The notes: generated by a model from the sequence alone, not told the origin. DNA of 64,000 bases from Glossina fuscipes (GCF_014805625.2 NW_024003855.1:1184801-1248800); one strand, 5' to 3'; positions 34,095 to 45,578 are shown, numbered from the stretch's first letter. Made by a program: numbers and translations.

Positions 34095-35510
34095 GACTTC
34101 AATGTGGCTCAAGTCACTTGGTGTAACAATAATAATTCTGGCTGTTTGATTCCTAGTTCAACATCTGATAGAGCTGTTGTGTTCTTTAACAAATTATTTG
34201 ATTAAAATTTAGTTCAATACAACCGCATCCCTAATTGTAGTGGTAGACTGCTTGATCTCTGCTTTGCCAATTTCCTTGAGATAATTGTAAATCGTTATCC
34301 ACCTTTTGGTTTACCTGAGGATCCTTATTATCCAGCAATCGGTATTTCCTTTCATCACAAGCGTGATGGTTCGTTGAACCGTTTTAATGTTCCAAATCTA
34401 CCTTTTTCAAATAAGTATTACAATTTTCAAAAAATTAATATTGTACTGCTAAAATATCAATTTTCACATATAAGGCTTGATTTCTCACCTGGAAGTATTG
34501 AAAGCTTATTATCATCGTTCTACAATACATTAAATCTAGCTATTGCTGCATCTGTTCCGATCAAGCAGTGCCGAGCTCGAAGAAGGTGTCCCCCGTGGTT
34601 TAATAAGACAATTAAATATTACAAGACTAGAAAAAACACGCTATTCAAAAAATATTCGAAAAGTGGCTCTGCTCTTGACTATTTCGCTTACTCCGTGGCA
34701 AGGCATAGATTTAACTCCCTCAACCACCATTATTACTGCAGATACCTGCAGCTCTCTGTTCGCTAATCCTAAATACTTTTTAAATCTGTTGACTCAAAAA
34801 GAAAAATGTCCACACATCCCTCGCATGTTTCTTTTATTGGCTCTGATTCCTCGGATTTTGAAATCTCAAATCTCTTTGCTGAGTATTTCCGACGAAACTT
34901 TTCGACTGCTAATTCTGATTTATCCGCAAACTACCCATATCCTATAACTAACTTGGTTTCAATTCCTAATTTGGTTATTGCTGACGATGATGTTTTTAAA
35001 GGGTTGAGTTCTCTAAAATATTGTTGTTCGCCTGGACCTGATGGAATTCCATCACGTGTACTTAAATCTTGCGCTGTCGACTTATATGGTGTTATCTCAA
35101 AGATTTTTAACCTGTACTTGAATTTAGGTGTTTTTCTTTGTATTGGAAGAGTAGTTTTCTTATTCCCATTCACAAAAGTGGAAGTAGACAATTTGTTGAG
35201 AACTACAGGTTCTACAATTGAGTGTCTTACCTAAGCTGTTTTAACGAATTGTGACTCAGCATTTGGCATTTGCCATTAATTCGTATATTTCTCCGCACCA
35301 CCATGGCTTTCGGAAAGGGCGATTTACGGGCATCAATTTGTTAGAGTTAACTTGCTATGTTTTCAAGGCTTTTTCTAGTGGCTCTCGGACAGATGTGATT
35401 TGGTTAACCATAATTTACTTATCTTTAAACTCCAAGCCTCTGGCTTCCCTTAATATAAGTTTTGCTTTAAGTGCCAACTGAATTCGACTGTTATCTGTTT
35501 GGTTGACTTT
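34095..35510 (+). pseudogene. ORF2, rest of endonuclease and partial RT (B3)
   Basis: Continuing the B3 ORF2 after G2: QVTWC-like sequence at about 34110, EDPYYPAIGISFHHKRDG at about 34316, and the linker 34374-34766 (CPPWFNKTIKYYK, YSKSGSALDYFAYSVARHRF). RT fingers begin at about 35025 (SPGPDGIPSRVLKSCAVDLY). Frames break near 34766, 35110 and 35240. The palm, with its catalytic Asp residues, is deleted. Confidence 0.83.
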
Positions 35511-35531
35511 CATGTATAAATAGAATTAAAA

Positions 35532-36825
35532 AAACGGTTTGCTTAAGGCGAGAGGTTATTGGATGTGAACGCAAATTGTAGGTGGCAACATATCGCGCAT
35601 AAGTCTTCCTAATATTTTCGTGAGTCTTTTCGCTAATCAATTCGCACTTCTTGTCAGTCCTTAAGGGAGAGGAAGGATCCTGTAAAAGATAAAGATTTCG
35701 TAGTAGTGCATATTATATGTTAGCATAATTTGTCCAAATATAAGATAATAAGGAGAAAATCGTCTGTTAGCATGAGCAGCGCTTCTCAAGGAAAAACTAA
35801 TGACCGATAGGTTTTCATCCCAATGTCGCTGCGAGTGTTTAATGTATGCTCTGATGGCTGGTATAACAGGTCGATATACCCATTTGCTCGCAACACCTTG
35901 AAAACGGACGGCTTTGATTGAACGCCATTGCCAATCGTAATTGACTCAGGCACGCCAGAAATATGAAACATACATTCCAAAAACGCTACTATATTTTGGG
36001 TATTAAGCTATTTGATTGGTTCGACCAAGTGAACTTTTGACGAATGATCGAGGACAATAATAACAACAAAATGACCAGAAGAGGATTTAGGATAAGGACC
36101 TTATAAATCGGGATATAATTTTAAAAAAAGTCGACCAGAAATTGTTGGTTGACCCATAGGTGGCTTCAGAATTTTATTCAATGCTTTTGTCTGCGTACAG
36201 ACATCGCAGTTAGAAACAAACTCTGAAATTTTTTCAAAAATCTTCGGCTCAATCTCATGCCCTTCCATATAGGCTCTCAATACCCAAAAAGGCTGCTAAA
36301 CATACTTGTTCAGATAGGGAATCATTTCTGTGAGCACTATTAAGTTTATGTGATATATAAGCAATTGGAATCTCTTCTCCGTTTTCGCTTTTTGGGGCTA
36401 ATACAACACCTGCTCTAAACTGACTTGCATCACGTTGAATAAATGGGCGAGTGAAATCTGCATTATGTAATGACGGTACCGAACATAATTGTTTTTTCAA
36501 CTTCTCAAAACAGAATTTGGCTTCCTCTGACTATTCAAAAGACTTCTTTGTCTTTAACACGTCAGTCAAGGAAGTGAATAAAGATGTGAAGTTGCACGCA
36601 ACATGATGGTACCAGCCACAAGCACTTAAAAATCTTCCTAATTAGCAAACGGCAAAAGATCGTCACGAACCGCCTGAATTTTGTCAAGATTCGTTTGGAC
36701 GGTGTCATCACCGATTATATGTTCCAGGTATTTTTTTTTGCAAGAACTTACTCATTAAAAGTCTCAGGGATAATTAGCAAATCATCTAAGTAAACGATAG
36801 TTTGGCAATTCTGTGTGCTTGTTAC
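35532..36825 (-). pseudogene. RT end, RNase H and integrase of G3, broken
   Basis: Right to left: VYLDDLLIIPETFNE (RT active site, YLDD at 36781-36795); RNase H at 36255-36500 with FIQRDASQFRAGVVLAPKS (catalytic Asp), IAYISHKLNSAHRN and LAAFLGIESLYGRA; the integrase zinc part CDVCTQTK at about 36205; the catalytic-core start GPYPKSSSGHFVVIIVLDH at about 36070; and the second core motif at about 35930 (GVPESITIGNGVQSK), where the expected Asp before NG is Gly. The C-terminal region KCELISEKTHENIRKTYARY is at about 35640. Stops are present, for example before GPYPKS. Confidence 0.82.
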
Positions 36826-37678
36826 AGTCGCGTTTTATTTCTGTGCAAGAAATATTTCAAATTCTTAGTGTATTTCTTGCTTTTTTGGCTTTATTCGCGT
36901 CTATAGCATAAAATGTGTAATTTAACGTATATGAAATATTAATCTTTTATGTAAAAAATTCATTTTGGTTTAGTGCAATCAACAATTAGAGCTCTTGATA
37001 AAAGTCCCTCTTTTTTCTATTAATCTTGGTTTATGGTTTGTTTGGCTTTCGCTCTCTTGTTACAGTGGGAACAAAAGCGAAAATTAACTGAAAATTTGTG
37101 TCGTGGAATTTTTAAGTCTTTTTCTTCTTTTTTTTTCTTCATAAGTTCCTTTTGTTGTTTTCACTGCACATGGATTGTTTACTTACACCATGGGGCGAAA
37201 ATAGGCCTTGAATCTGAACGATTGGTCACGTGTTCGCTGTGTGATCGTTTTTGCCATGCAAAGTGTGCTGGTATTATCGGCCGTGCTGCTGATACAGTCC
37301 TTGACCCCTCAATACGATGGTCATGTCCTGACTGTCGGAAGCGGCACATAGATTTCTACAAACTCTTCACAGAGACGAGAAATTGTTTCTCAGATTTGAG
37401 CAAAAATCGCAGGTCCTTGTGAGAGAAATTTGAAATAATTAAGACTAGGTTTGATGAGTGTCGTTATATTGACCACTCCTCTGCCTCCTCAGTTTGCAAC
37501 GTTACAACTCGCTGCGTAGCGTGTGGTTCGTCACCTCTGAATTCTGCTAAGTCTGATTCGTTGATACAAGTCAGCGCTTCCTCAAATATAACTCTGAGCT
37601 GTTTAATCCGCTCAGAGTTGTTTCTGTAGTTGAATTTCATGTATAAATGAATAAATAAATAGATAAACAAAAGATTGA
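36826..37678 (+). mobile_element. LINE family B, copy B6, 5' part plus 3' tail
   Basis: It starts AGTCGCGTTTTATTTCTG, comparable with AGTCGT at the starts of B3 and B4. It contains ORF1 with the PHD finger and then jumps at about 37590-37610 to the B 3' UTR and an AATAAATAAATAG tail, so most of ORF1 and all of ORF2 are deleted. A possible 5-bp target repeat TTACA flanks it (36822-36826, 37679-37683). Its host sequence is the RT of G3. Confidence 0.8.
37170..37422 (+). pseudogene. ORF1 PHD-type finger region (B6)
   Basis: From the ATG at 37170 homologous to the B ORF1 start, a frame change leads into LESERLVTCSLCDRFCHAKC, then RWSCPDCRKRHIDFYKLFTE. All PHD cysteines after the first pair and the Trp before the last Cys pair are kept. 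The reading ends at a stop at 37420 where B3 reads on. Confidence 0.8.
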
Positions 37679-37683
37679 TTACA

Positions 37684-38520
37684 TATATAAGGTAGAATCA
37701 CTTTATCTATTAATCTGCACATGGTTTGGGGAGTGTTGCATAACTCAGAAGGCATTGTTAATGGGTGGCTAGGCACTGTAAAGGCCGTATTCTCTAATTT
37801 TCGTCTAGCTGCATGTGTCAAAAGGCATAATTTAGGTCAAGGCTTATGATAAATATAGCGTTTGGTAATCTAGTCAATATCCCATCAATCAGTGGTAATG
37901 GTAAGCGCCTTTGACTGTAACGGTATCCACGATTTGGGCGTCTTAACATAATCGAACCTCTACATGCTTACTAAGTAGTGTAACAGGTGAAGACCATGGG
38001 CTTTGAAATTCCTTTATATTTCTTAGGGTGCGCATTCTTCCACATTCTGCAAACAGAAGCTTTTCTACGATAAGTGATACAGCGAAATGTCTCTGTTCGA
38101 TAGGTTTATTACTATCTGTATCTATGGTAAGAAAACTTAGGCCGATCGTACTCAATGCTTCAACTTTGGAAGAAAGGAATGGCGTTCAACACGCCTCTCA
38201 ATTTGTTGGCCTGCTGTTTGCTCAAATTGTGGTCGGTGCTGCTATAAGTTATTTTATTACATCTAAGAAGCAAAGGTGTCTTTAGACTTTCACAAAAGAG
38301 ATCTTTGGCGAGACCGAGTGTTCGTACAAAGACGACTCCCAAATACAAATTCTTTCTCAGAGATGGAGTCATTAAAAAGGTGAAAGTGCTAATTTTACCC
38401 TTAAAAGTAACATCGGTGCTTATGCAACCTAATGCGGTATGTTTACTGCCATCAACTGTTTTGAAGGATGCAGTAAACTGGCGTGAAATATTTTTGCTGG
38501 AAGAAATTTTTCAATAATCG
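37684..38520 (-). pseudogene. Protease end, linker and RT N-terminal part of G3
   Basis: The minus strand shows STDVTFKGKISTFTFLMTPS and LRKNLYLGVVFVRTLGL (protease C-terminal part and link), then NLSKQQANKLRGVLNAIPFF and KPIEQRHFAVSLIVEKLLFA. The RT fingers follow with FQSPWSSPVTLLSK and VRLC, then GAYHYH, DLN and CNTPQTMCRLIDKVI at about 37710. These are the classic Ty3/Gypsy landmarks (QRHF..SP..EK.., SPWSSPVVLV.K). Stops and frame changes occur within the RT. Confidence 0.82.
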
Positions 38521-38524
38521 GATA

Positions 38525-39592
38525 TCAACCAGACCTAACATTTCTTGGATAAATAAATAAATAGTCGTATACCGTTTCGACAACCTTCAAAAAAACAACG
38601 GAACAGAAAAATTCTGGCTTAAATTTTATTGTATTTAAGTGAACGCACATGACAAGGTTTGAGAATCCTATGAGGACATTTTTTACATGCTCTACGAGGG
38701 ACATGATTATCAAATTGAATTATCTCGGACTGATCATTCACTGGAAATTTCAAGCTCTTCGTAAAAGTAGTTTGAGTTGAGGGATGTCGAGTTAAGAATG
38801 ATATATCTTTAGACGGCTCAGAGATTTTTTAAAGATATGCTACATTCACAATTTGGCTTCAAGATATTGAAGGTACCATAACCATTATGGAATATACGCC
38901 TATCCCCTGGGAAGTCTTCGAAACGATGATCGATATGTGAACAATTCCCACGCGTTAATACTCGGTATTCTTTAACCGTATCATCAACTATCTCTTCGCC
39001 TTCTGCCATTTCTGAAACATTGTTCCTCTATAATTTAACATGAACTCTCCCAAAGGAGATATAGTTGTGATTTCAAAATGAATTAGGTCTTTACGAACTT
39101 CGGGTCATAAATTCTTTTTCCAGAATTTCAACTAATGTGTTAACATGTATAGGAATTTCAAGTCTATCAATCAATTACAAACTTGCATAGAACGCATCAA
39201 CCTTTTTCATTGCTTTCTATCACGGATCTTAAATCCTAATATGAATGTCAATTTTCTAATTTGAATTCTAAGCTTGCGAAAGAGGATTTCGCATTCAACT
39301 ACTTATGCTTAACTAGGGTATCTCCAATACCACTCTAAAGCTTTGGCTACAATTGGTGAAAATGACGAAAAAAATTCGAAGCTTTTACGAGACCCTCTAT
39401 AGTTAGTGTTTCATTGCAACTAAACTTTAAATGCCAAATGGGAATAATGTTAGATACTTTCCCAGAATTCGAATCGTAATGTGAATGATTGGTAGATGGT
39501 CTAGATTGTATCGGAAGTGATATAATAGGACCAAGCAAACTATTAGCATTGAGTTTGAGCGGTTTTTCAATTCCAATTGTCAATAGGCACAA
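38525..39592 (-). pseudogene. Gag region of G3, decayed
   Basis: Located where gag should be. Cys-rich pieces near 38650-38700 (RACKKCPHRILKPCHVRS) look like a Gag zinc region. Frames at 38818-39009 (EYRVLTRGNCSHIDHRFEDF) and 39347-39592 (IIPIWHLKFSCNETLTIEG, like the capsid pattern W.L.F.G) have no clear domain. The identity rests mainly on position next to the protease. Confidence 0.5.
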
Positions 39593-40387
39593 GTGTAATA
39601 GCTTCTCTAATAAAAGATTGTAATACTAAAATTTGCGCGCTGTCACGAGGAATTGTGTGGCCGTTCATTTGACTTCGATTTTTATTTCAAAGTAACGAGG
39701 ACTCTTTTATCATAGTATTATTAGGGCTAATTTCTGAGGCGTTTCTTTCGAACCATTGCGAAACAATCCGATCAGATTGTTAGACCGACAAAGTTTTTTA
39801 TAAAGTATATGTTAATGCGCTCTTCATGATAAATATGGTTATATAGATTAGCAACAAACGGTTCGGAACGTTTGGTATACTGTGATAAACGCTGACTGAC
39901 TATTATTGACCGGTGAACTTGACACACATTTGTTATTTGATTTGAACGCACTAATTAAAACAAATAAGTTAATAACGTATAATTCTACGTCAGATAATAT
40001 CAAATAGAAAAAAAATATTAAGGTTCACAAACGAAGAAGATAAATAGAGCAATTGAATTGTACTATATAGAGATATCATTCGGCAATTCTGTTCAAGCGC
40101 TGTGGTCACATTTTTCTCTTTGTGGAATAATTTTTGCAATTTAATTTCTTAATTGCGTTATACATTTTTAAAAGTTCTCAAACTTATTATAATCTATTGA
40201 ACTTTCTGTGTGTTTATTGCGAAAAGTGTTCATCGCGGATATCGTACGTGTTTTCCTTTAAATACATTTAAAAAAAAAAAAAAAAAAAAAATTAAAAACA
40301 TCTGACTTTTTATTCAGTAGTTTCCCAAACCTTTTGAAGTGAGTGGTTATTTCACAAATAATAAGCAATAGACAACAATAACGCACA

Positions 40388-41731
40388 ATGGCCCCGGGGC
40401 CGCCAGACAAAAACTCAAATAGATTTCATCTATTAAGTGATACATCCCCCCAAAGAAAAAAAAGTAAAAATTCCGATTTTCCGTTGTTGCCAATCACCGA
40501 TATAACCCCTATTGATAAAATATATATTGTTATTTCTTCAACCGATGCTCGAATAACAATTTCCCAAATTAGCCCTTTTGCTATAAAAAAAGCTCTAGAT
40601 AGCATTACAACATACATCGACTCCATCTCGATTCTACGCGATGGGAATTTACTGGTCCTCGCTGGGAACCCGCGCGCAACCGAAAAGCTCATAAAGGCCA
40701 AATCTTTAGCTAATCTATGTGCTATTTCAGCTAAACTACATGAGAAACTTAACTCGGTTCGAGGCGTAATTTATGCCCCTTGCTTAAAGCATGTGCCGGA
40801 AGATGAAATTGTTCGCGAAATGGGCAATCAAGGAGTGACTGAAATATATAAATTCACCAAACTAAATGATGACGGAAAAACACGCTCTCCTACAGGAAGG
40901 ATTATTTTAACTTTTGATCGCTATCGATTACCGCGAACAGTTGATGTGGCGTGGTATAAATGTAAAGTAGAACTATACATCCCAAATCCTATGAGGTGTA
41001 AAAATTGCCAACGCCTGGGTCATACGGCAAAAAGATGCATTAATGCTGCATCTTGTTCTAACTGTGGTCATCCTCCACATACTGAAAGCTGTACCCGTAG
41101 TTTCTGCATAAATTGCAATGATCAACACTCAGCGTTAGACAAACAATGCCCACGTTTTGTACAGATGCGCGAAATATTAAAAATCAAAACAGAAAATTAC
41201 TGTAGCATGGGCGAAGCGCGACGCACATACCGGGAAAGAAATCCATCTGTAGCCCATGGAATTGGCAAAAGTAATACCTACGCTGCTGTTGCCACGCAAA
41301 TCGAGCCTAGTAAGACTTTAACTGCAACTGCTTCCAATGAAAAACCTGTTCCACCATTAACCAAAAATTATATTGCGAAACCAGTTACATCACTTGCCAA
41401 AGATAATATTGAAAAAACCAAAGCAACTGCAAATATTGAAAAAATTAAAACAACAACACATATGCTAAAATCTAATATATCAAATTCTCCAGAATCTCCA
41501 GCTCTCAACTTTACTCAACAAATCACAAGTGGTAATGAATCCATTCGTTCATCCATTAATCAACCTTCAAAAACCAAAGCAACTGCAAATATTGAAAAAA
41601 CTAAAACAACAACACATATACTAAAATCTAATATACCAAATTCTCCAGAATGTCCAGCTATCAACTTTACTCAACAAATCACAAGTGGTAATGAATCCAT
41701 TCTTTCATCCATTAATCAAACTTCAATTTAA
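40388..41731 (+). CDS. ORF1 (Gag-like, zinc-knuckle protein) of LINE A3
   Basis: This is a 447-codon frame, MAPGPPDKNSNRFHL onward. A central region (about residues 30-190) contains an RRM-like fold pattern seen in LINE ORF1 proteins (KIYIVISSTDARI, NLLVLAGNPRATEKLIK); this is inferred. Three Cys/His knuckles lie at about residues 202-255 (CKNCQRLGHTAKRC, CSNCGHPPHTESC, CINCNDQHSALDKQC). They are the known nucleic-acid-binding part of I-type ORF1. The C-terminus has two 52-residue tandem units (nucleotide period 156, from about 41418 and 41574). It stops at 41729-41731 where A1 and A2 read Ser, about 43 codons before the natural end. Confidence 0.85.
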   Translation: MAPGPPDKNSNRFHLLSDTSPQRKKSKNSDFPLLPITDITPIDKIYIVISSTDARITISQISPFAIKKALDSITTYIDSISILRDGNLLVLAGNPRATEKLIKAKSLANLCAISAKLHEKLNSVRGVIYAPCLKHVPEDEIVREMGNQGVTEIYKFTKLNDDGKTRSPTGRIILTFDRYRLPRTVDVAWYKCKVELYIPNPMRCKNCQRLGHTAKRCINAASCSNCGHPPHTESCTRSFCINCNDQHSALDKQCPRFVQMREILKIKTENYCSMGEARRTYRERNPSVAHGIGKSNTYAAVATQIEPSKTLTATASNEKPVPPLTKNYIAKPVTSLAKDNIEKTKATANIEKIKTTTHMLKSNISNSPESPALNFTQQITSGNESIRSSINQPSKTKATANIEKTKTTTHILKSNIPNSPECPAINFTQQITSGNESILSSINQTSI

Positions 41732-41891
41732 AATTATTCACGTGCGCCGACTCGTTGCACTTCAAAATTACCAAACCACCTAAGTGCAGGTTATTCTGCT
41801 GGTAAGAATAAATCATTCACTAAATTCCTATAGCGACCTTCTTGATGGAGACGCTGACATTTCAACTTAACCCACCCTCCACTCTGCTTAC

Positions 41892-44800
41892 ATGTCATTA
41901 CAATTAAATAAAGTTTTTAAAATTCTACAATGGAACATTAAGGGACTTCTTAACAATTTTGATGAACACGTAAGTAATTTCAGTCCAACCTTTATATCGC
42001 TTCAAGAAACCCATTGTAGAACCTCTTTTAATCCTATTCCACCCAAATCATTTACTAGATAGTTCACGAATGCAGATCAAAATTTATATTCCAAACAAGG
42101 AGTTGGTGTTTTTATAAAATCAAATATACCTCACAAACGCATAAATATAGGCTCAAATATACAAGCCGTAGCGATACAAATAATGTTAAATATAAAATTT
42201 ACAGTGCTTTCGCTCTATATTCCACCTTCGCAATCGTTTTCTCAGCAAGAACTCTACAATTTATTCTCTGTACTTTCCCCCCCATTAATTATATGCGGCG
42301 ATTTCAACAGCTGGAATACCATCTGTGGCTCAACAGTGAACAACACTCGCGGTACTGTTTTAGAAAAGGCCTTTTTTCAAAACAAACTTTGCGTTTTAAA
42401 TGATGGAAAACCAACGCACTTTTTAACTCATCATACTTTTTCACATATTGATTTAACATGTTGCTTTCCATCACTTCTTCCTTTGGTGTCCTGGTCTATT
42501 TCTGATGATCTACATAATAGTGATCACTTTCCAATCATAATCGATCTTAAACTTTCAACGTCCTGTGCTACTCCAGCAAAACAGGCCAAATTCCTCCTAG
42601 ATAAAGCGGATTGGATCAATTACTCCAAACAAGTGGAGTCATTTTTGAATTCAAAGCCATTTAACGGAAACTGCAACCATGATGCTGCTATTATGTCTGA
42701 AGCGATTCGCACGGCTGCTCATCTTTCTATTCCTCAATCCAACACCTCTTTTAAACGAGCTAGGGTTCCTTGGTGGAACAACACGCTTTCGTTTTTGAGG
42801 AAAAATAAAATGGATCTATGGCACCGCTTTAAGAGATGTCCTGATCAGAATCACTTGTTATTATACAAAAAGGCCAATGCTCTATTCAGGAAGGAATTAC
42901 GGAAATCAAAGGCACTTAGTTTCGAACTTTTTTCGAGACGAATTCACAGAAATACATCAATGAAAGTTGTCTGGAACAAAATCAACAGACTTAATGGGAC
43001 TTCAAACCTGAACGAAATTTCTGCCATCTGCAGTCCCAATGGAACTTTAACTGACGCAGATGAGATTTCTAATTACTTTGGAAAAGTGTGGTGCGAATAC
43101 TCCTCTGACAGCAACTTCTCCAGTGCTTTCATTGAAAATAAAAGGACTCCAATATCTCCTCCAAATAATATCGATAGATGTGCCATGTTCCTGGAAAATT
43201 GCGTATCTACCTCAGAACTTGGAAGTTGTCTCTCCAATTTGAAGGGGAAGACACCTGGTCTAGACCGCATCTCATACCAAATGATCAGTGCTATGTCTAA
43301 GTCTAGTAAAAAGAAATTACTGGACCTATATAATACGGTATTTATGACTGGCCATATACCCTACATGTGGAAACTGGCAACAGTTGTTCCAATTCCAAAG
43401 TCAAAAAATGTCTCCATCGCATCAGATTATCGCCCAATTTCTCTTTTACCTTGCCTCTCTAAGGTATTAGAGAAGATTGTGGCATCTAGATTATCTTGGT
43501 TTCTTGAGTCCAAGAACCTGATAACAAAGCAACAAGTTGGTTTCAAGCGGGGTAGAGGGTGCATCGACACTCTGTTAAATATTGATTATTTCACAAGCAA
43601 AGCAATTTCCGAACGAAATCACGTAACAATTCTCTCAATTGACTTCGAAAAAGCATTTGACAGAGTTGATCTTCATGTTATCTTAAGACTCTTGAAATCA
43701 TGGAATGTTGGACCCAAATTCTTCAACTACATCAAATCATTCATGTCGCATCGGCGGTTCAAAGTTAGAATCAATAATCATCTTTCTGATTCCTTTCCGC
43801 TAATGAATGGCATTCCGCAAGGATCTCCTCTCTCTGTCACACTTTTCCAGATCGCCTTCAACGAAATTAGCAAAATTCTTTGCCGTGTACCAAGAGTGGA
43901 ATATTGTCTCTACGCGGACGATGTATACATTTTTACAAAAGAAAAAGACAAGACGAAAGCAATCAACATCTTCGAATCTATTGCACGAGAGATCTCCGCA
44001 TGGGAAACTCGTCAGGGGCTAAAATTTCTACACAAAAATCAAAAAAAAAGAAACAAATGAGTCGAAAACAAATGTGCGATGCAAGAAATCTACTGATGCA
44101 TATTAACGACTTACCAGTACTAAATGTGCAGACGCTCCATGTTCTCGGGCTCACGTTTTCAAACAATTATCGTTGGAAAGCACACTGCCTTCGGTTAAAA
44201 AACTCCCTTTTAACAAGGGTAAATTTCATACAGTACGTTGCTTGGAGAAGCCATGCGCATATTAACACTATCGCTTATCTTACCAAAATGCTTGTGTTAA
44301 GCAAGATTGACTATGCTTTGATAATTTATGGCAATAGCTGCAAATCTAATATCAACATCCTTAAACCGGTCTATCAGCAAGCCGTTAGAGCAAGTTGTTA
44401 TGCTTTTCGGTCGACGCCCATAAATAATATTATAATAGAAACTGGTCTCCCAACTTTAGAAAATAGACTGTATGAGTTAAAAGCTAAGCTTCTTAATTCA
44501 AACAAATCCATTCTCGGTGATGACGTAAAAAAGATTATTATTGCGAAGAAAATTCCAAAGTCACCATCTGCAATTGACCATTGTTTGTGCATCGCAAAGG
44601 AATTGAACATTCCCTTAAAAAATTTTCCGCTCTTTTGGTGTTAAACCTCCCTTGATTTTGAAAGACTGCTCTTTTGACATCTCACTGTCTATGCACAAGA
44701 AAGAAGATACTCCAAATTACGTCTTCAGGAATCTAATAGCTGAAGAAACCCAAGTATTGGAGAGTACTGGTTGGAATCTTTTGTACACAGACGGCTCAAG

Positions 44801-45578
44801 ATCTCCTGGTCTGCCTCCTGCTTCTGCGGTGGTAGATGCTACAGGACGGGTTCTTCTCAACCACATATTTCACGAAAGTACTTCAACTTTCACAACGGAA
44901 GCCAGAGCTATCCTTCACGCTGCCAACCTTGCCCATAAAAACAAACTCAAAACCGCTATTGTTACCGACAGTTTGTCTGTTTTACAAGCTGTTCGGAATC
45001 CTTCGACTTCGAGATGGAGCACCATCAACAAATTAAGGAATATAATTACTACACCCGACGGAAAAATTGAAATGTTATGGGTACCAAGTCACATCGGTTT
45101 ACTGGGAAATGAGCAGGCTGATCGAGCGGCAAAGTATGCTGCTTCTGCTCCTCTAATTATGGATGATGTCATGGAAAAGTTGGATCTTCAAAGATACATT
45201 GGAAGAAAAGTTAAAGAGAAAATTGCAGAAGGAAATTTACAATACCATTATCAACACTACTCTTCCATTAACCCTCAATTAACTCCACCTTTATATCCAA
45301 CAAACGTTGAGAAAACCAAGATCCAAACATTTTCGAGAATTCGCCTTGGTTATACAATTGCAACTCACCAATGGATCCTGAAGAAGTCTTCTTCCCCAAT
45401 CTGCTGTTGTGGACAAACTCTTACTATAAAGCACATTCTCTGCGATTGCCTCAACTTTTCCTCGGCTAGAAGTATTGCATTTCGAAAGATTAACCCTTTG
45501 AACATTCTACAATCAGCTTCAGAACAGAATATCAATTCAATATATTACTTTTTTAATACTACTAAGTTCACTATCTAA
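41892..45578 (+). pseudogene. ORF2 (endonuclease-RT-RNase H) of LINE A3
   Basis: The start MSLQLNKVFKILQWN is followed by the endonuclease (QWNIKG, LQETH, ICGDFNSWN, SDHFPIII). RT follows with SDYRPISLLPCLSKVLEKI, GFKRGRGCID, SIDFEKAFDR, NGIPQGSPLSVTLF and YCLYADDVYIF. RNase H is readable at 44652-45578 with LYTDGSR, TEARAILHA, VTDSLSVLQA and HIGLLGNEQAD, so all four catalytic acids are visible. The end is Cys-rich (CCCGQ...HILCDC), as in I elements. Breaks: a TAG at about 42060, a 15-nt in-frame loss near 41965, the -1 frame change before 44060 that is shared with A1 and A2, and a frameshift plus stop at about 44620-44644. Confidence 0.9.

Larger units (their letters stand above)
27346..35530 (+). 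mobile_element. LINE family B, copy B3, interrupted by element G2
   Basis: The 5' end matches B4 (AGTCGTC/ATATATTTTG, then TCGGCAATTAATATTTTAAT). B3 runs through ORF1 and the endonuclease to 29316, is interrupted by G2 (29317-34094) and resumes at 34095. A second loss joins RT (about 35455, LQAS/CGFP region) directly to the 3' UTR, removing about 1.2 kb relative to B4, including the YADD box. The tail region (CATGTATAAATAGAATTAAAA) ends near 35530, where a Gypsy integrase C-terminus begins on the other strand. Confidence 0.85.
35531..39600 (-). mobile_element. G3, Ty3/Gypsy element, split by LINE B6
   Basis: Minus-strand gag, protease, RT, RNase H and integrase regions appear in canonical Gypsy order from right to left. 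LINE B6 (36826-37678, plus strand) is inserted in RT just before the catalytic YLDD box. The integrase C-terminus runs up to 35532, where the B3 tail abuts. LTRs were not found. Many stops and frameshifts make it non-functional. Its relation to the nearby long LTRs is possible but not shown. Confidence 0.8.

Noticed and set aside
43807..44022. 71-codon frame overlapping the LINE A RT, also present in A1 and A2
   Set aside because: It is a shadow in the third frame of the conserved RT sequence. Its conservation follows from the overlapping RT.
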